In this document: in pieces, positions 16,190 through 28,331 of the stretch | How the letters are laid out: each line of letters starts with the position of its first letter | How positions within the stretch are numbered: position 1 is the first letter of the stretch | Origin: Gonocerus acuteangulatus | Taxonomy: Eukaryota; Arthropoda; Insecta; Hemiptera; Coreidae | Length of the DNA: 64,000 nucleotides | Direction: 5' to 3' | Assembly: GCA_946811695.1 (NCBI GenBank) | Contig: OX328132.1 | Location: forward strand, 94,469,534 to 94,533,533 | Program-made: the position numbers and the translations under genes | The notes under the pieces: generated by a model | What the model saw: only the letters and a program-made list of their open reading frames with translations | What the model was told of the DNA's origin: nothing | Database searches by the model: none

Positions 16190-16772
16190 TCTCATTGCTT
16201 TTTTCTAAGTATTAAATAGAATTTAGTTGCCGCATACCTACTGGCTTTTGTACTTCATATAAAACCAGGGTCTTTGGATTCTGCATAAGGTTCTCCATAC
16301 TGCTTGATATTTGATACCAATAATCAACCTACATACATCTAATCACTAGACTAGAAAAGTTAGAAGCTCTTCCAGATGACATTACTCTAGAGGACAAATT
16401 GATTGCTCTCTTAACTAAACTATTACACTGTAAAACACAGGAACCTTATCCCGAGGATAAAGATCACAATAGGGAAAGTGTAGAAGGCCTTCAAGAAAAA
16501 TATAAGAACAAAAATGACTCGACTTTGAAAAACTTAGTATCTGTTTTGAAGTATATTATGCAGTGAACCCCTACGACTTTATTTACTACATTTAAGAAAG
16601 AAGTCACAACTGTTTTTAAGATGCGTCGAAATGTTTTTTAAAACATCAAATATAGGTTCTCCTTACCAAGACGATTCATTTGATACCCCACATGATGGGT
16701 TTCAGAAGGAATGATGGCATTTCGATGGAGCAAGAAGTAGAAAAAGTCATAGGTAATATGACACTCCCGTAT

Positions 16773-17255
16773 CAAGACCAACCTGCGTGCCAAGTTTGGC
16801 CAAAATAGGCCAAACGGTGTGAATTGGTATAAGGAACAAACATACAGACAGACAGCTGAAAGACCTTTTTTACCTAGCCTAGTGCATTCCCCGGACCAAG
16901 GCCTACCTGTGTGCCAAGTTTGGTCAAAATCGGTCAAATGGTGTGAATTTGTGTACGGAACAAACATGCAGACAGACAGCTGATAGACGATTTTGACTAG
17001 CCTATGGCACTACCCGGATAAAGACCGACATGTGTGTCAAATTTTGTCAAAACCGGTCAAACGGTGTGTATTTGTATAAGGAACAAACAGACAAACAGAC
17101 AGCTGATAGACAATTTTTCCTAGCCTATGATTCTCCCCGTATCAAGACCCATCTGTGTCCCAAGTTTGGTCAAAATCGGTCAAACGGTACGGATTTGTAA
17201 GAAGAACAAACATACAGACAGACAGCTGGTATAAGATTTTTACCGAGCCTGTATG
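16773..17255 (+). repeat. Tandem array, second copy
   Basis: The same four-unit array as at 14673-15165, with point differences, inside direct unit 2. It keeps the CAAGTTTGGTCAAAATCGG core in most units. Confidence 0.75.
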
Positions 17256-17545
17256 CGTCTCTATTTGTTTCTTAAAACATCAAATATAGGTTCTTCATAC
17301 CGAGACAATTCATTTGATACTCCACATCATGGGTTTCGGACGGAATGACGGGTTTCCGATGGAAGTACAAAACTGGCACGCCCCCGCCCCGGAAGCGGAG
17401 TCAAACACAACTTTTCGCGATTTTTCGATTTTTTCCTTTAATAACACCTTCATATCTATCTTCATGCAAAATTTCAAGTCTCTAGCATCATGGGAAGTGC
17501 CTAATAATTTTGATGAGTCAGTGAGTGAGTGAGTGAGTGAGTCCT

Positions 17546-17985
17546 ATAAATCCCGATTTTCGATCGCTTATATCTCAGAAACTATTCGATGTAGAATTAT
17601 GAAAATTTCCAGTTTTACTCACATCCAGTAGTTTAATACCTGTGTAAAATTTCATAAATTTATCTTCACCTGGTTGAAAGTTATGAGAGGGTAAATATCG
17701 GCTCTAAGACCGCCTGTAATATACACACAGTATGCTTAGGCCGGAACTTGGCCTGGCGCACTACCGTGCGCCTAGATAAATCCCGATTTTTGATCGCTTA
17801 TATCTCAGAAACTATTCGAATTAGAACTTCCAGTTTTACTCACAGCTAGTAGTATAATACCTCTGTAAAATTTCATAACTGTATCTTTACCTGGTTAAAA
17901 GTCATGAGAGGGTAAAAATCGGCTCTAATACCTCCTCTAATATACACACAGTATGCTTAGGCCGGAACTTGCGCCTAGACTTTAT
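17546..17985. repeat. Tandem duplication, two units of about 220 bp
   Basis: Both units begin AAATCCCGATTTT, continue with ATCTCAGAAACTATTCGA, and end with GTATGCTTAGGCCGGAACTT. It directly follows the (GTGA)n end of the composite block. Such AAACTATTCGA-type text is common in arthropod repeats. Confidence 0.65.
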
Positions 17986-18996
17986 TCCGGACCCAAATTA
18001 CTAATTTGCTCATGCCTTAATCTCTGCTGTATTGTAACGAATCGCGGTATACGTCCTGGGTATCTAATAAGAAAGAAGTGTTGTAAAAATGAGCTAAATC
18101 GGTCTATCGGAAGGGGGGAATTAGTTTGTACTGTGTTTGAATTGAATTGAAACAGGTGTTCATAACCAATTCAAAAGAGCAGAACTATTAATGTTTTTAT
18201 TTTATTTATCTATATAGGGTATTTTAAGCAAATTATTCAGGAATGCACTCAACACTACTTAATTCTGAGGACAGTGCTTAGTTATGCAGCTCCTGCGTGA
18301 CGGACTTCTTGTTTTTGTTTTGTGCTTATAACTCCTAAACCATGCATCTAACAAAAAATTGTATTCTCAGTTTTTTAAAAGTAGATAACATTTAAAGCCC
18401 TTTGGCCCTGAAACAAACTCTTTAGGCAGAATAACATCTGAGATACAGCACTTCAAAGTTTGGCTATCTTTCACAAAAAGTGCTAAATTTAACTGTCAGG
18501 CGTGTTAGGAGGGATATGCTGGCCGAAATAATTATCTTACAAAATACTCATGAGAGTGAAAGTTATAGTAAATTTAACTAGCTTTATTTGGAGCGCAATT
18601 GAAAGTCTATACGCTCAGTAGGGGTATGTGGTAATGGAAAAGGGGGGGGGTCCAACATTTCGAGCAGTGGTATCATTAATTGCAACAGGCCACTAAATAA
18701 GATTGCGGTTCCATCGTCAATGTAATTACTGCAATATTATAAATTTATTTTTTCAATTCTTAATATCATCAAGAGTCATTTTGACCCGAATGTATTTCTT
18801 TATTCGATCTTTGTCCTTGAATTCTTTGTGATTGTCAGCCCCTTCCATTAGTTAACTCCTTGAGCTGTTTTCGTCAAGTTTCAGTTATAGTGACATCTTC
18901 GTTAAAGGAGTACTTTTGTGTTTATTTGACTATTTGACCCTACACCAGACTTGGTGTATAACATGTGAAGCTATCTTGACCCGACACATCCTATTA
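17986..18996. other. Unassigned dispersed repeats
   Basis: No gene was recognised. Around 18545-18625 there is sequence found inverted at about 38060-38160 (TTTAACTAGCTTTATTTG), so at least part is a dispersed repeat. A run of G lies at about 18640-18650. Confidence 0.4.
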
Positions 18997-19129
18997 TTAG
19001 CGCGGTTCCTCCCTCCCCCATAGGGAGAAACCCCGCTTATAAGGTTGATCTCATTCCGCAATCCGGAAGTGCCAACTAAAAAATTTTGCGTTTCAGAACC
19101 CATAGAGACCGAAAATGATAGTGGTTAAA

Positions 19130-19175
<46 letters not shown>

Positions 19176-19794
19176 TTATTTTGTTATATATATATATATA
19201 TATATATACGTATATATATATATATGTGTATATATATATATATATATTTGCCTGTTCGCTCTGTAGCTCCCAGACGAATGGTCCGATTTTAATGAAATTT
19301 GGTACAAAAATCTTTCGTCTAATTTGAAAGGTCATTCATTAACCAGCAAAATCCGCCTACTGGAAGATGGCGTTTGGGGCGAAATTCGCGCAAAAAAATC
19401 GTAACGCTTACGTTTTTGAGTTTATAAGCTTGTAAGTACTCGTTTTATATGCTTCTTGGGCTAGGAAAACGAATGAAACCCTTTTCAAGGCGATAGCTTT
19501 AACCATTTTTGAGAAAATTGGAAAAATAATTTTTGAATACCGTTTTTGGTTTGGGTACTTAGAATCATGGAATTCAGTTGAAACATTTTCTGCATGTTCG
19601 AATTTCATCAACACTAATATGTTGAAATTTTTGTTACGTTTAGAGTAAAGGAAGGGTTAGAATAAAATATTTTATTAACAGACAAGAAAAGTTTTGGTAA
19701 CTTTGTATACTTTCGTTAGTATCTCGAAACCCGTTGACAATCTTGCGAAGCGGAAGATTACCATTCGAAAGCTTCCTAAATGCTCTACAAAAAA

Positions 19795-20760
19795 GTCCGA
19801 CTCGCAGGAACTGCGTCATCTTAGCGCGGTTCAGTTTTTATCCCTAGTGTCATTTGGGAAGATTGAAATAGAAACCGTTATTATTTTGGTTCAACCGTTC
19901 CCCCGTAAACAAAGGGCCCGTTATCGAGGGCCAGCGTACCCTAATACCTGGAATGGCACCCACCACAGGTTGGTCAGCCAAACTGCTACAAATAGTTATT
20001 TCAAATATCAAAACAAATATCAAAATGTTTCTAATTTTCTTGATTTCTTCTACAGTAATACTAATTCTATAAATAAATTCAATTAAAAAAACAACAACAA
20101 CCCATTAAAATGTGAGCTAAACATCTACGAAAACCCGGTCAAAAGAACAAAACAAACACATTTGAAGTTTTAAGCACTTATTTCTCCGATTGAAAATTCC
20201 TAATCAAAAATTTCTTTAGAGTCTTTTTTGTAGAGAATATAGTAAGCTTTCGAATGGTAAACTTCCGCTTCCCAAGATTCTCAACCGCTTTAGAGATATT
20301 AAGGAAAATTTACAAAGTTACCAAAACTTTTCATGTCTATTAATAAAATATACCCTTCCTTAACTCCAAACGTAACCAAAATTTCAACATATTAGTTTTG
20401 ATGAAAGTTGAACATGCAGAAAATGTTTCGACTGAATCCCATGATTCTAAGTACTTAAACCAAAATCGGTATTCAACAACTATTTTTTCCCATTTTCTCG
20501 GAAACGGTTAAAGCTATCGCCTTGGAAATGGTTTCATTCCTTTTCCTTAGCCAAGAAGCCTATAAAACGAGTACTTACAAGCATATGAACTCAAAAACGT
20601 AAGCGTTGCGATTTTTTTGCGCGAATTTCGCCCCAAACGCCATCTTCCAGTGGGTGGATTTTGCTGGTTAACGAACTTGACCTTTCAAATTTGACGACGG
20701 ATTTTTGTACCAAATTTCATCAAAATCGGACCATCAGGGAAGCCAGAAATGAGTGAACAG

Positions 20761-20821
<61 letters not shown>

Positions 20822-20958
20822 AATTTGAACCACCGTTATTTTCGGTCTCTAGGGGTTCTGAAACGCAAAATTTTCTAGTGCGCACTTCCGGATTGTTTCA
20901 TGAGATCAACCTTATAAGCGGGGTTCCTCCCTATGAAGGGAGGGAGGAACCGCGCTAA
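19795..20958 (-). mobile_element. HINE copy H8 nested in H7
   Basis: Complete: reverse 3' terminus GTCCGACTCGCAGG, (TA)n at 20765-20818, reverse 5' terminus ending GGAACCGCGCTAA. Flanks CTCTACAAAAAA and AAGGTTCTGAAG join to give the uninterrupted site found at 34503-34520. Confidence 0.75.
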
Positions 20959-21143
20959 AAGGTTCTGAAGAAAGTTTTAATTAGGCGATGTCAATCGGAG
21001 AAATAAGCGCTTAAAACTTTAAATTAATTGATTTCGTTTATTCAAACGGTTCTTTTTGTCTGTTTTACTCCTTGTTATTTTTTAATTGCTTATAGTTGGA
21101 TAATGTATTTGACAATAAAACTGGTTAAGTAAAATAACAAAAA

Positions 21144-22153
21144 GTCCGATTCGCAGGAACTGCGTCATCTTAGCGCGGTTCCGTTCTTATCTCTAGTGTT
21201 TATGAAGGCATAGAATAGAAACAGTTATTACTTTGTTTAGATCAATAGCGAAACACCTATCCAAATGAAATCTCAAACAAACCAGTCTTGAAAGGTCTTG
21301 ATTTACAATCTTACCTGTTCGGGTCAGCTATCCCATAAGTCGGGCCAGAAAGGCCTCCGCTCAGAGGCATTTGGAAAGCCTTGGGATCTCTCTCTTTGAA
21401 CGCTACAATTTTAACAATAAATTGATCTTCTTATTTTACTTAATCTGTTTTATTGTCAAATACATTATACGACTATAAGCAATTTAAAAATAACAAGGAA
21501 TAAAACAGTCAAAAAGAACCGCACAAATAAACGAAATCAATTACTTTAAAGTTTTAAGCACTTATTTCTCCGATTGACATCGCCTAATTAAAACTTTCTT
21601 TAGAACCTTTTTTGTAGAACATTTAGTAAGCGTTCTAATGGTATTCTTCCGTTTACCAAGATTCTCAACCTTTTTCGAGATATTAAGGAAAGTATAAAAA
21701 GTTACCAAAACTTTTAATGTCTGTTTATAAAATATTTTATTCTAACCCTTCCTTAACTCCAAACGTAACACAAATTTCAACATATTAGTTTTAATGAAAG
21801 TAGAACATGCAGAAAATGTTTCAACTGAATCCCATGATTCTAAGTACCCAAACCAAAAACGGTATTCAAAAAATATTTTTCCAATTTTCTCAAAAACGGT
21901 TAAAGCTATCGCCTTGAAAATGGTTTCATTCGTTTTCCTAGCCCAAGAAGCCTATAACACGAGTACTTACAAGCTTATGAAGTCAAAAACGTAAGCGTTA
22001 CGATTTTTTTTGCGCGTATTTCGCCCCAAATGCCATCTTCCAGTGGGCGGATTTTGCTGGTTAACGAACTTGACCTTTCAAATTGGACGACGGATTTTTG
22101 TACCAAATTTCATCACAATCGGACCATTAGGGAAGCCAGAAATGAGTGAACAG

Positions 22154-22210
<57 letters not shown>

Positions 22211-22435
22211 TTGTATTACACTTTCGTGTGGATCACATTATGTGGTTTCATGACACTTGGACTCACCGGACCTCCACTATATATATATATATATATACAA
22301 ATTTGAACCACCGTTATTTTCGGTTTCTAGGGGTTCTGAAACGCGAAATTGTCTAGTCGGCACTTCCGGATTGTTTCATTGTATCAACCTTATAAGCGGG
22401 GTTCCTCCCTATGGGGGAGGGATGAACCGCGCTAA
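21144..22435 (-). mobile_element. HINE copy H9 nested in H7
   Basis: Complete termini. The (TA)n is split into two tracts (22160-22206 and 22280-22298) by a 72-bp stretch unrelated to the family. The empty site can be read from 34680-34705. No coding capacity. Confidence 0.7.
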
Positions 22436-22867
22436 AACAATTTATTGTTAGAAATATAGATTTCCATGATTCCAAGACCTTGTAACTAGCAGGACCTAGT
22501 GATAACTGACCCTTCCAGGTAAGATCGTAAATCATGACCTTTCGAGACCTTTCAAGACTTTACTACACACAGGAATGGCATTAGTGACCTTAAGGGTTGA
22601 CACGCCATTATAATAATTAATTTAAAAAAAAAGACTGGTAGAACCATAATAATAACTGCTTCTATTTTAATCTTTCCAAATTAGACGAGGGATATGAACG
22701 GAACCGCGCTAAGATGATGCAGTTCCTGCGAGACGGACTTTTTCTTATTTGTAGACACATCGATCACTCAGTCTATTTACTGTGTTGGGAATAATTTCAC
22801 TCTTCTTAATTGCTAAATTTGAATTATTAAGTAGTGGTGAAGAAATACTGGCCGAATTCGAGAGCCA

Positions 22868-23135
22868 TGGACGGGAAGAAGAGGAATACATATGTTGGTG
22901 AAAGCGATTCAGATGAAGGGGGAGACGTACATCAACAAAGTGACCACGACAGTAATTCTACTTTATCGGCGTTATCATTTTGAAGACAATGGAGCTTGTC
23001 CAAGTTATCGATGAATCCATGGATGGAAAAATAAACCAGCTATGATTACTTTTTACAATTCTACAAAAGGAGGAGTAGACACCAATGACCAAATGTATGC
23101 GAAATATAATGTTGGGCGACGCACCAAGAGATGAG
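22868..23135 (+). pseudogene. piggyBac-like transposase relic, internally deleted
   Basis: The first part (22868-22983) reads an acidic N-terminus with DSDEGGD, as in piggyBac transposases. After a deletion, 23033-23135 reads KPAMITFYNSTKGGVDTNDQ and then YAKYNVGRRT before a stop. The Y-N-x-x-K-G-G-V-D motif is a conserved piggyBac signature around the last catalytic Asp. Most of the catalytic domain is missing. Confidence 0.7.
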
Positions 23136-23373
23136 CTCAGGCCTCGGGTACGATACGACCGATGAGCGATGAGCGACAGAACGACAGAGCGTCCGAGGAT
23201 TTAGTCGAATAGTGGTACAATACACAGCGACTGGGTAGTAATTTCCTTCAATCTCCGTCATCGCAACCTCCAATATACGTTTTTTAATTTAAAAAAATAA
23301 TATTTTAAATGTTTAGTTGATAAAAATATCTTACTTTGAAAGTTTAATGCATTTCCAACCTCTTCCCATAGTT
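23136..23373. other. No feature recognised
   Basis: Short stretch between the piggyBac relic and the next HINE end. Probably the rest of the piggyBac element; no terminal repeat was located. Confidence 0.3.
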
Positions 23374-23508
23374 TTAGCGCGGTTACTCCCTATCTCCATA
23401 GGGAGAACCCGCTTATGAGGTTGATCTCACGACGAAATCCGGAAGTGCCGACTAGAAACTTTCACGTTTCAGACCCTATAGATCACGAAAATATAGATGG
23501 CCCAAATT

Positions 23509-23567
<59 letters not shown>

Positions 23568-24122
23568 TTGTCTGTTCGCGCTCTAGCAAGCTCAAAAATA
23601 GTTCGAGTTTAACGAAATTTGGTACAAAACTCTGTCGTCTAATTTGAAAGGTCAAGTTCGTTAACCAGCAGAATCCGCCCACTAGAAGATAGTGTTTGGG
23701 GCGAAATTCGCGCAAAAAAAATCGTAACGCTTACGTTTTTGAGTTCATATGCTTGCAGGTACTTGTTTTATAGGTTTCTTAACGTAAGAAAACGAATGAA
23801 ACCATTTATAAGGCGATATCTGTAACCGTTCCAGAGAAAAGTGGAATCAATGTTTTTGTAAGTCATTATATTTTTATGAGTACTTAGAATCGCGGGATTC
23901 AATTGAAATATTTTTTACTGCTTTGAAATTACACCCAACTAAGATGTTTAAATTTTGGTTATATTTGGAGTTAAGGAAGTATTCGAAAAAAATTATTTTA
24001 TTAATAGACATGAAAAGTTTTCGGATCTTCATACATTTTTCGTAAATATCTCGATAACGGTTGGGAAATCGTGCTAAGTGGAAAGTGACCATTGGAATGC
24101 TTACTAAATTCTCTACAAAAAA
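23374..24122 (+). mobile_element. HINE copy H10, 5' half, broken by another insertion
   Basis: 5' terminus (TTAGCGCGGTTACTCCC with hairpin) at 23374, (TA)n at 23511-23565, then interior of the same subfamily as H1. It breaks at TCTCTACAAAA where the fold-back element at 24123 begins. Its 3' half could not be assigned with confidence. Confidence 0.55.
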
Positions 24123-24705
24123 GTCCTACTCGCAGGAACTGCATCATCTTAGCCGTTCTTATCCGAAGTGCGATTAGTATAGGAATAGTAGCAGCTCTCG
24201 GTAGGTTTTGATCTTTCGTTAAAAATATAAAATAAAATATCAAAGAGAAGGAAGCTTAAAGCGCCATATATGGAAACTGACAGTTTTCTAAGCAGATGAG
24301 ACTCTCCCGTCATCGCGACGCTCACTCTAGGAAAACTCTATTACCAATATGATTCTTATTTTCTCAGCTTTAATGAAATACTCATTCCACCGTTAAATAA
24401 ACTTAAAAACAAAAGTGAGGTAAACAGTGACAAAAACCCGTTTAAATTAACAAAAACACTTTCGTAGTTTTAAGCACTTACTTCTCCGACTGACATTGCC
24501 CCATCGAAATTTGCTTCAGAATTTTTTTTTTTAGAGTATTTACTAAGCTATTGAAATGTTATATCGTACTTCCCACGATTTCTTAACTGTTTTGAAGATA
24601 TTAAGGAAAAAAATGGTGCTAATACCTACCGATAGCTGCTATATTCCTTCACTAATCGCACTTGAGGTAAGAACGGAACCGCGCTGCAGTTCCTGCAGGT
24701 CGGAA
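24123..24705. mobile_element. Fold-back HINE with two 3' ends, sister of 2492-3075
   Basis: Same architecture and nearly the same sequence as the 2492-3075 element. The left sub-terminal repeat is partly deleted, and the right end has lost part of the spacer between sub-terminal repeat and hairpin. Confidence 0.6.
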
Positions 24706-26323
24706 TTTTTTTTTTGTCAGACAAATTAATGTATTACGTCTATATTATAATATAAAGGTAAAACTGAAGGAGAGCGTCCTCAGCTACGATTTTCTTCAAA
24801 GTTTGCACTATACGTATTTTGATGCACTAAACACGAATCCATTGAAAAAAAAAACCGCTCTCAACTAGGAAAGAAGTTATTAAGCACTAAAGTTCACTGT
24901 TATGGAGGTTATAAAAGACGGGGTAAACAGCTTATATGTAAACACGCGCATGCGCAATAGTCCTTAATGACGAAGTGTAATTGAAATTTAGACTCACCTG
25001 TGGTAGCTGACTTGGTCGTAAACTGTCGCTTTTGGGCATCCGTGCTATGCGTTTCCGCTCGCTCAAGAAAACATCAAAACCCCTAGTCAATACAAAGCAG
25101 AAATTAAAAGAATTCTATGCCCAAAAGTCGTCCAAGGCATCCTCCTAGACATCTTCAGACGCGATGTTCGGTGGATATAAGTCCGCAATCGCACCGAAAA
25201 AAAGCATTTATGCGCTCTTCATATTTATAGGCACGTTTAAAGAGAAATTCGGATAAGAATTATGAAGTCGTGTAACTTCATTTTTAACTTGCTACAAAAA
25301 ACTGCAATAACGATAACAATAAAAACCTAATTACAGCTTAGAGGGAATTAGAGAAGCTTAGAAGGAACAAATCATAAAGGCATTGGCTAATTATCAAGGG
25401 ATTTCTGTTATATAATACTTTTCAGGAGCGAAACAAGAAATTTGAAGAATGTTTCATTATTTAAAAAAATGTTTCTGAATAAATAAGTGTTGGTAAATTT
25501 TAATAATTGGTAGTTAATTTCAATTACACTTCTTCATTAAGGACTATTGCGCATGCGCGAGTTTACAAGTACGTTGTTTATGCGATCGTTTGTAACCTTC
25601 ATAACAGTGAACTTTTTTTTTAAATAACTTCTTTCCTAGTTGAGAGCGGGTTTTTTTTTTCAACGGATTCGTGTTTAGTGCATCAAAATACGTTATAGTG
25701 CAAACTTTGAAGAAAATCGTAGCTGAGGACGCTCTCCTTCAGATTTACCAATATAAATATTATGTTTATAAGAAGAGCAAGTCACTTTAATTGCGGTGTA
25801 AAATATTGTTGCTAGCTAAATCTATGTATTATATAAGCTCATAAGGAAAAAATGGTGCTAATGGCTCAGATTTCGATGCACCATAAAAGAAAAAAAAAAT
25901 TAAGGACAATATACGAAGATTCCGAAGCATTTCATGTCTGTTAATAAAATATTTTATTCTAATCCCAATAACGCAACACTTGTACACAAATAAACTTTTT
26001 TTAGGTACCTATTTAATACGTATAAAATAAGATTATAATGAGCGATCCGCTGTGGCATACACCAAGTACTACCACCGAGTGGAGTGCAACTAGTATAGAC
26101 CAGTACGTCAGTACCACTGTGATAGTTAAAGAGCGGCTGTTCTGATACTGGCAAAAATTAGAAATCTTACATTCCTAAAGTTGTTTGGAGGCTTATCTTT
26201 ATGACTCTAGAAAAGTACTTACAGATGACGAGGGTAAACTGGGGGCTACCTGGAAAGGGAAAATGCCCCCCACCCTAAGCCTCCTAGCTCCTCACCTTCG
26301 AATTCATATGATTTTGTTCAATG

Positions 26324-26369
<46 letters not shown>

Positions 26370-26584
26370 CAGATAAAAACTGCTAAAAATAGGGGATACC
26401 AAAAACAATTCTAAAGAACGAAATCAACACCAGTACAGTAATCTAGATATTCATAGGGCATCTTCGAATTCCAAGATGCCGTTGAAACAAAATATTGTTT
26501 CTATTTATACGTATCCTGTTTTATTGACTAATACATTTGACTACTATAAGCAATCACAAAAATAACGAGCAGTGAAAAAAAAAA
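24706..26584. repeat. Dispersed repeat block, second copy of 3076-3957 with a MITE inserted
   Basis: Co-linear with 3076-3957 on both sides of the MITE at 24757-25749. It contains a long A-run (about 26330-26360) absent from the other copy. The 66-codon minus-strand frame (25954-26154) is preserved. Confidence 0.6.
24757..25749. mobile_element. 993-bp element with long terminal inverted repeats and 8-bp target duplication
   Basis: The terminal repeats, about 235 bp, run 24757-24989 and 25516-25749, start GGTAAA[A/T]CTGAAGGAG, and contain GCGCATGCGC. The 8-bp duplication AATATAAA flanks it (24749-24756, 25750-25757). The empty site with a single AATATAAA is at 3119-3126. No transposase is encoded. 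An 8-bp duplication with GG ends would suit Merlin-like or similar families, but the superfamily is not settled. Confidence 0.8.
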
Positions 26585-27936
26585 GTCCGATTCGCAGGAA
26601 CTGCGTCATCTTAGCGCGGTTCCGTTCTTATCTCTAGTGTTTATGAAGGCATAGAATAGAAACAGTTATTACTTTGTTTAGATCAATAGCGAAACAGCTA
26701 TCCAAATGAAATCTCAAACAAACCAGTCTTGAAAGGTCTTGATTTACAATCTTACCTGTATGGGTCAGCTATACCATAAGTCGGGCAGAAAGGCCTCCGC
26801 TCAGAGGCATTTGGAAAGCCTTGGGATCTCTCTCTTTGAACGCTACATTTCTAACAATAAATTGATCTTATTTTATTTAATCTGTTTTATTGTCAAATAC
26901 ATTATCTGACTATAATAAATTTATAAATAACAAGGAATGAAACAGACAAAAAGAACAGTTCGAATAAGCGAAATCAATTACTTTAAAGTTTTAAGCACTT
27001 ATTTCTCCGATTGACATCGCCTAATCAAAACTTCAGAACCATTTTTGTAGAGCATTTAGTGAGCTTTCTAATGGTCATCTTCCGTTTCCCATGATTCTCA
27101 ACCTTTTTCGAGATATTAAGGAAAGTATACAAAGTTACCAAAACTTTTTATGTCTGTTAATAAAATATTTTATTCTAACCCTTCCTAAACTCCAAACGTA
27201 ACAAAAATTTCAACATATTAGTTTTAATGAATGTAGAACATGCAGAAAATGTTTCGACTGAATCCCATAATTCTAAGTACCAAAATGAAAGAGAAAAAGA
27301 ACAGTTCGAATAAGCAAAATCAATTACTTTAAAGTTTTATGCACTTATTTCTCCGATTGACATCGCGTAATCAAAACTTTCTTTAGAACCATTTTTGTAG
27401 AGCATTTAGTGACCTTTCTAATGGTAATCTTCCGTTTCCCAAGATTCTCAACCTTTTTTGAGATATTAAGGAAAGTATACAAAGTTACCAAAACTTTTCA
27501 TGTCTGTTCATAAAATATTTTATTCTAACCCTTCCTTAACTCCAAACGTAACATAACTTTCAACATATTAGTTTTAATGAAATTAGAACATGCAGATAAT
27601 GTTTCAACTGAATCCCGTGATTCTAAGTACCCAAACCAAAAACGGAATTCAAAAACTATTTTTCCAATTTTCTCGACAACGGTTAAAGCTATCGCCTTGA
27701 AAATGGTTTCATTCGTTTTTGTAGCCCAAGAAGCCTATAAAAAGAGTACTTACAAGCTTATGAACTCAAAAACGTAAGCGATACGATTTTTTCTGCGCGA
27801 ATTTCGCCCCAAACGCCATCTTCCAGTGGGCGGATTTTGCTGGTTAACGAACTTGACCTTTCAAATTGGACGACAGATTTTTGTACCAAATTTCATCAAA
27901 ATCGGACCATCAGGGAAGCCAGAAATGAGCGAACAG

Positions 27937-27977
<41 letters not shown>

Positions 27978-28113
27978 AATTTGAACCACCGTTATTTTCG
28001 GTCTCTAGGGGTTCTGAAACGCGAAATTTTCTAGTCGGCACTTCCGGATTGTTTCATTGTATCAACCCTATAAGCGTGGTTCCTCCCTGTGGGGGAGGGA
28101 GGAACCGCGCTAA
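26585..28113 (-). mobile_element. HINE copy H11, complete, with an internal tandem duplication
   Basis: Both termini are present, with (TA)n at 27941-27975. An interior block of about 330 bp is repeated in tandem (about 26945-27290 and 27300-27610). It was inserted in the A-run of a GCAGTGAAAAA..CTGTAGG site whose empty form is at 3927-3943. Confidence 0.7.
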
Positions 28114-28331
28114 AACTGTAGGAAACACACAAAAAGATTCGTTCAAATAAACGAAATTACCTATGTTTTAAGCACTTATTTATCCAAATATGACCATCCC
28201 ATCGCAAATGTCTTCAAAACATTTTTTGTAGAGAATTTAGTAACCTTTCGAATGGTAATCTTTTGCTTGCCAAGATTTCGAACCGTTTTCGTGATATTTA
28301 TGAAAATATACGAAGTTCCCAAAACTTTTCA
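28114..28331 (-). mobile_element. HINE-family interior fragment
   Basis: Interior-type sequence without ends (GATTCGTTCAAATAAACG onward), also seen at 31474-31700. It abuts oppositely oriented interior sequence at about 28331. Confidence 0.45.

Larger units (their letters stand above)
13905..17545. repeat. Composite repeat block: two direct units of about 1.5 kb around an inverted repeat
   Basis: Unit 1 (about 13905-15450) and unit 2 (about 16048-17540) are direct copies. Both end in a GTGA-type microsatellite, which follows a TTTTGATGAGTCA stretch. Between them is a fold-back whose right arm is the start of unit 2 and whose left arm is its inverse. No intact gene is present. It looks like a transposon that was duplicated and partly inverted. 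Confidence 0.65.
18997..22738 (+). mobile_element. HINE copy H7, containing two other HINEs
   Basis: The 5' terminus (TTAGCGCGGTTCC with hairpin) is at 18997, with an interrupted (TA)n at 19130-19250. The 3' terminus, with GGAACCGCGCTAAGATGATG, hairpin and GACGGAC, ends at 22738. The interior is broken at 19794/20959 and 21143/22436, each time in an A-run whose rejoined flanks match uninterrupted copies elsewhere. Without the inserts it is about 1.29 kb. Confidence 0.7.

Noticed and set aside
21794..21994. 66-codon frame starting MKVEHAENVSTESHDSKY, seen in about eight HINE copies on both strands
   Set aside because: It lies in the non-coding HINE body, has no start-site or domain evidence, and is explained by the copies being young and similar. 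Replacement changes are common between copies.
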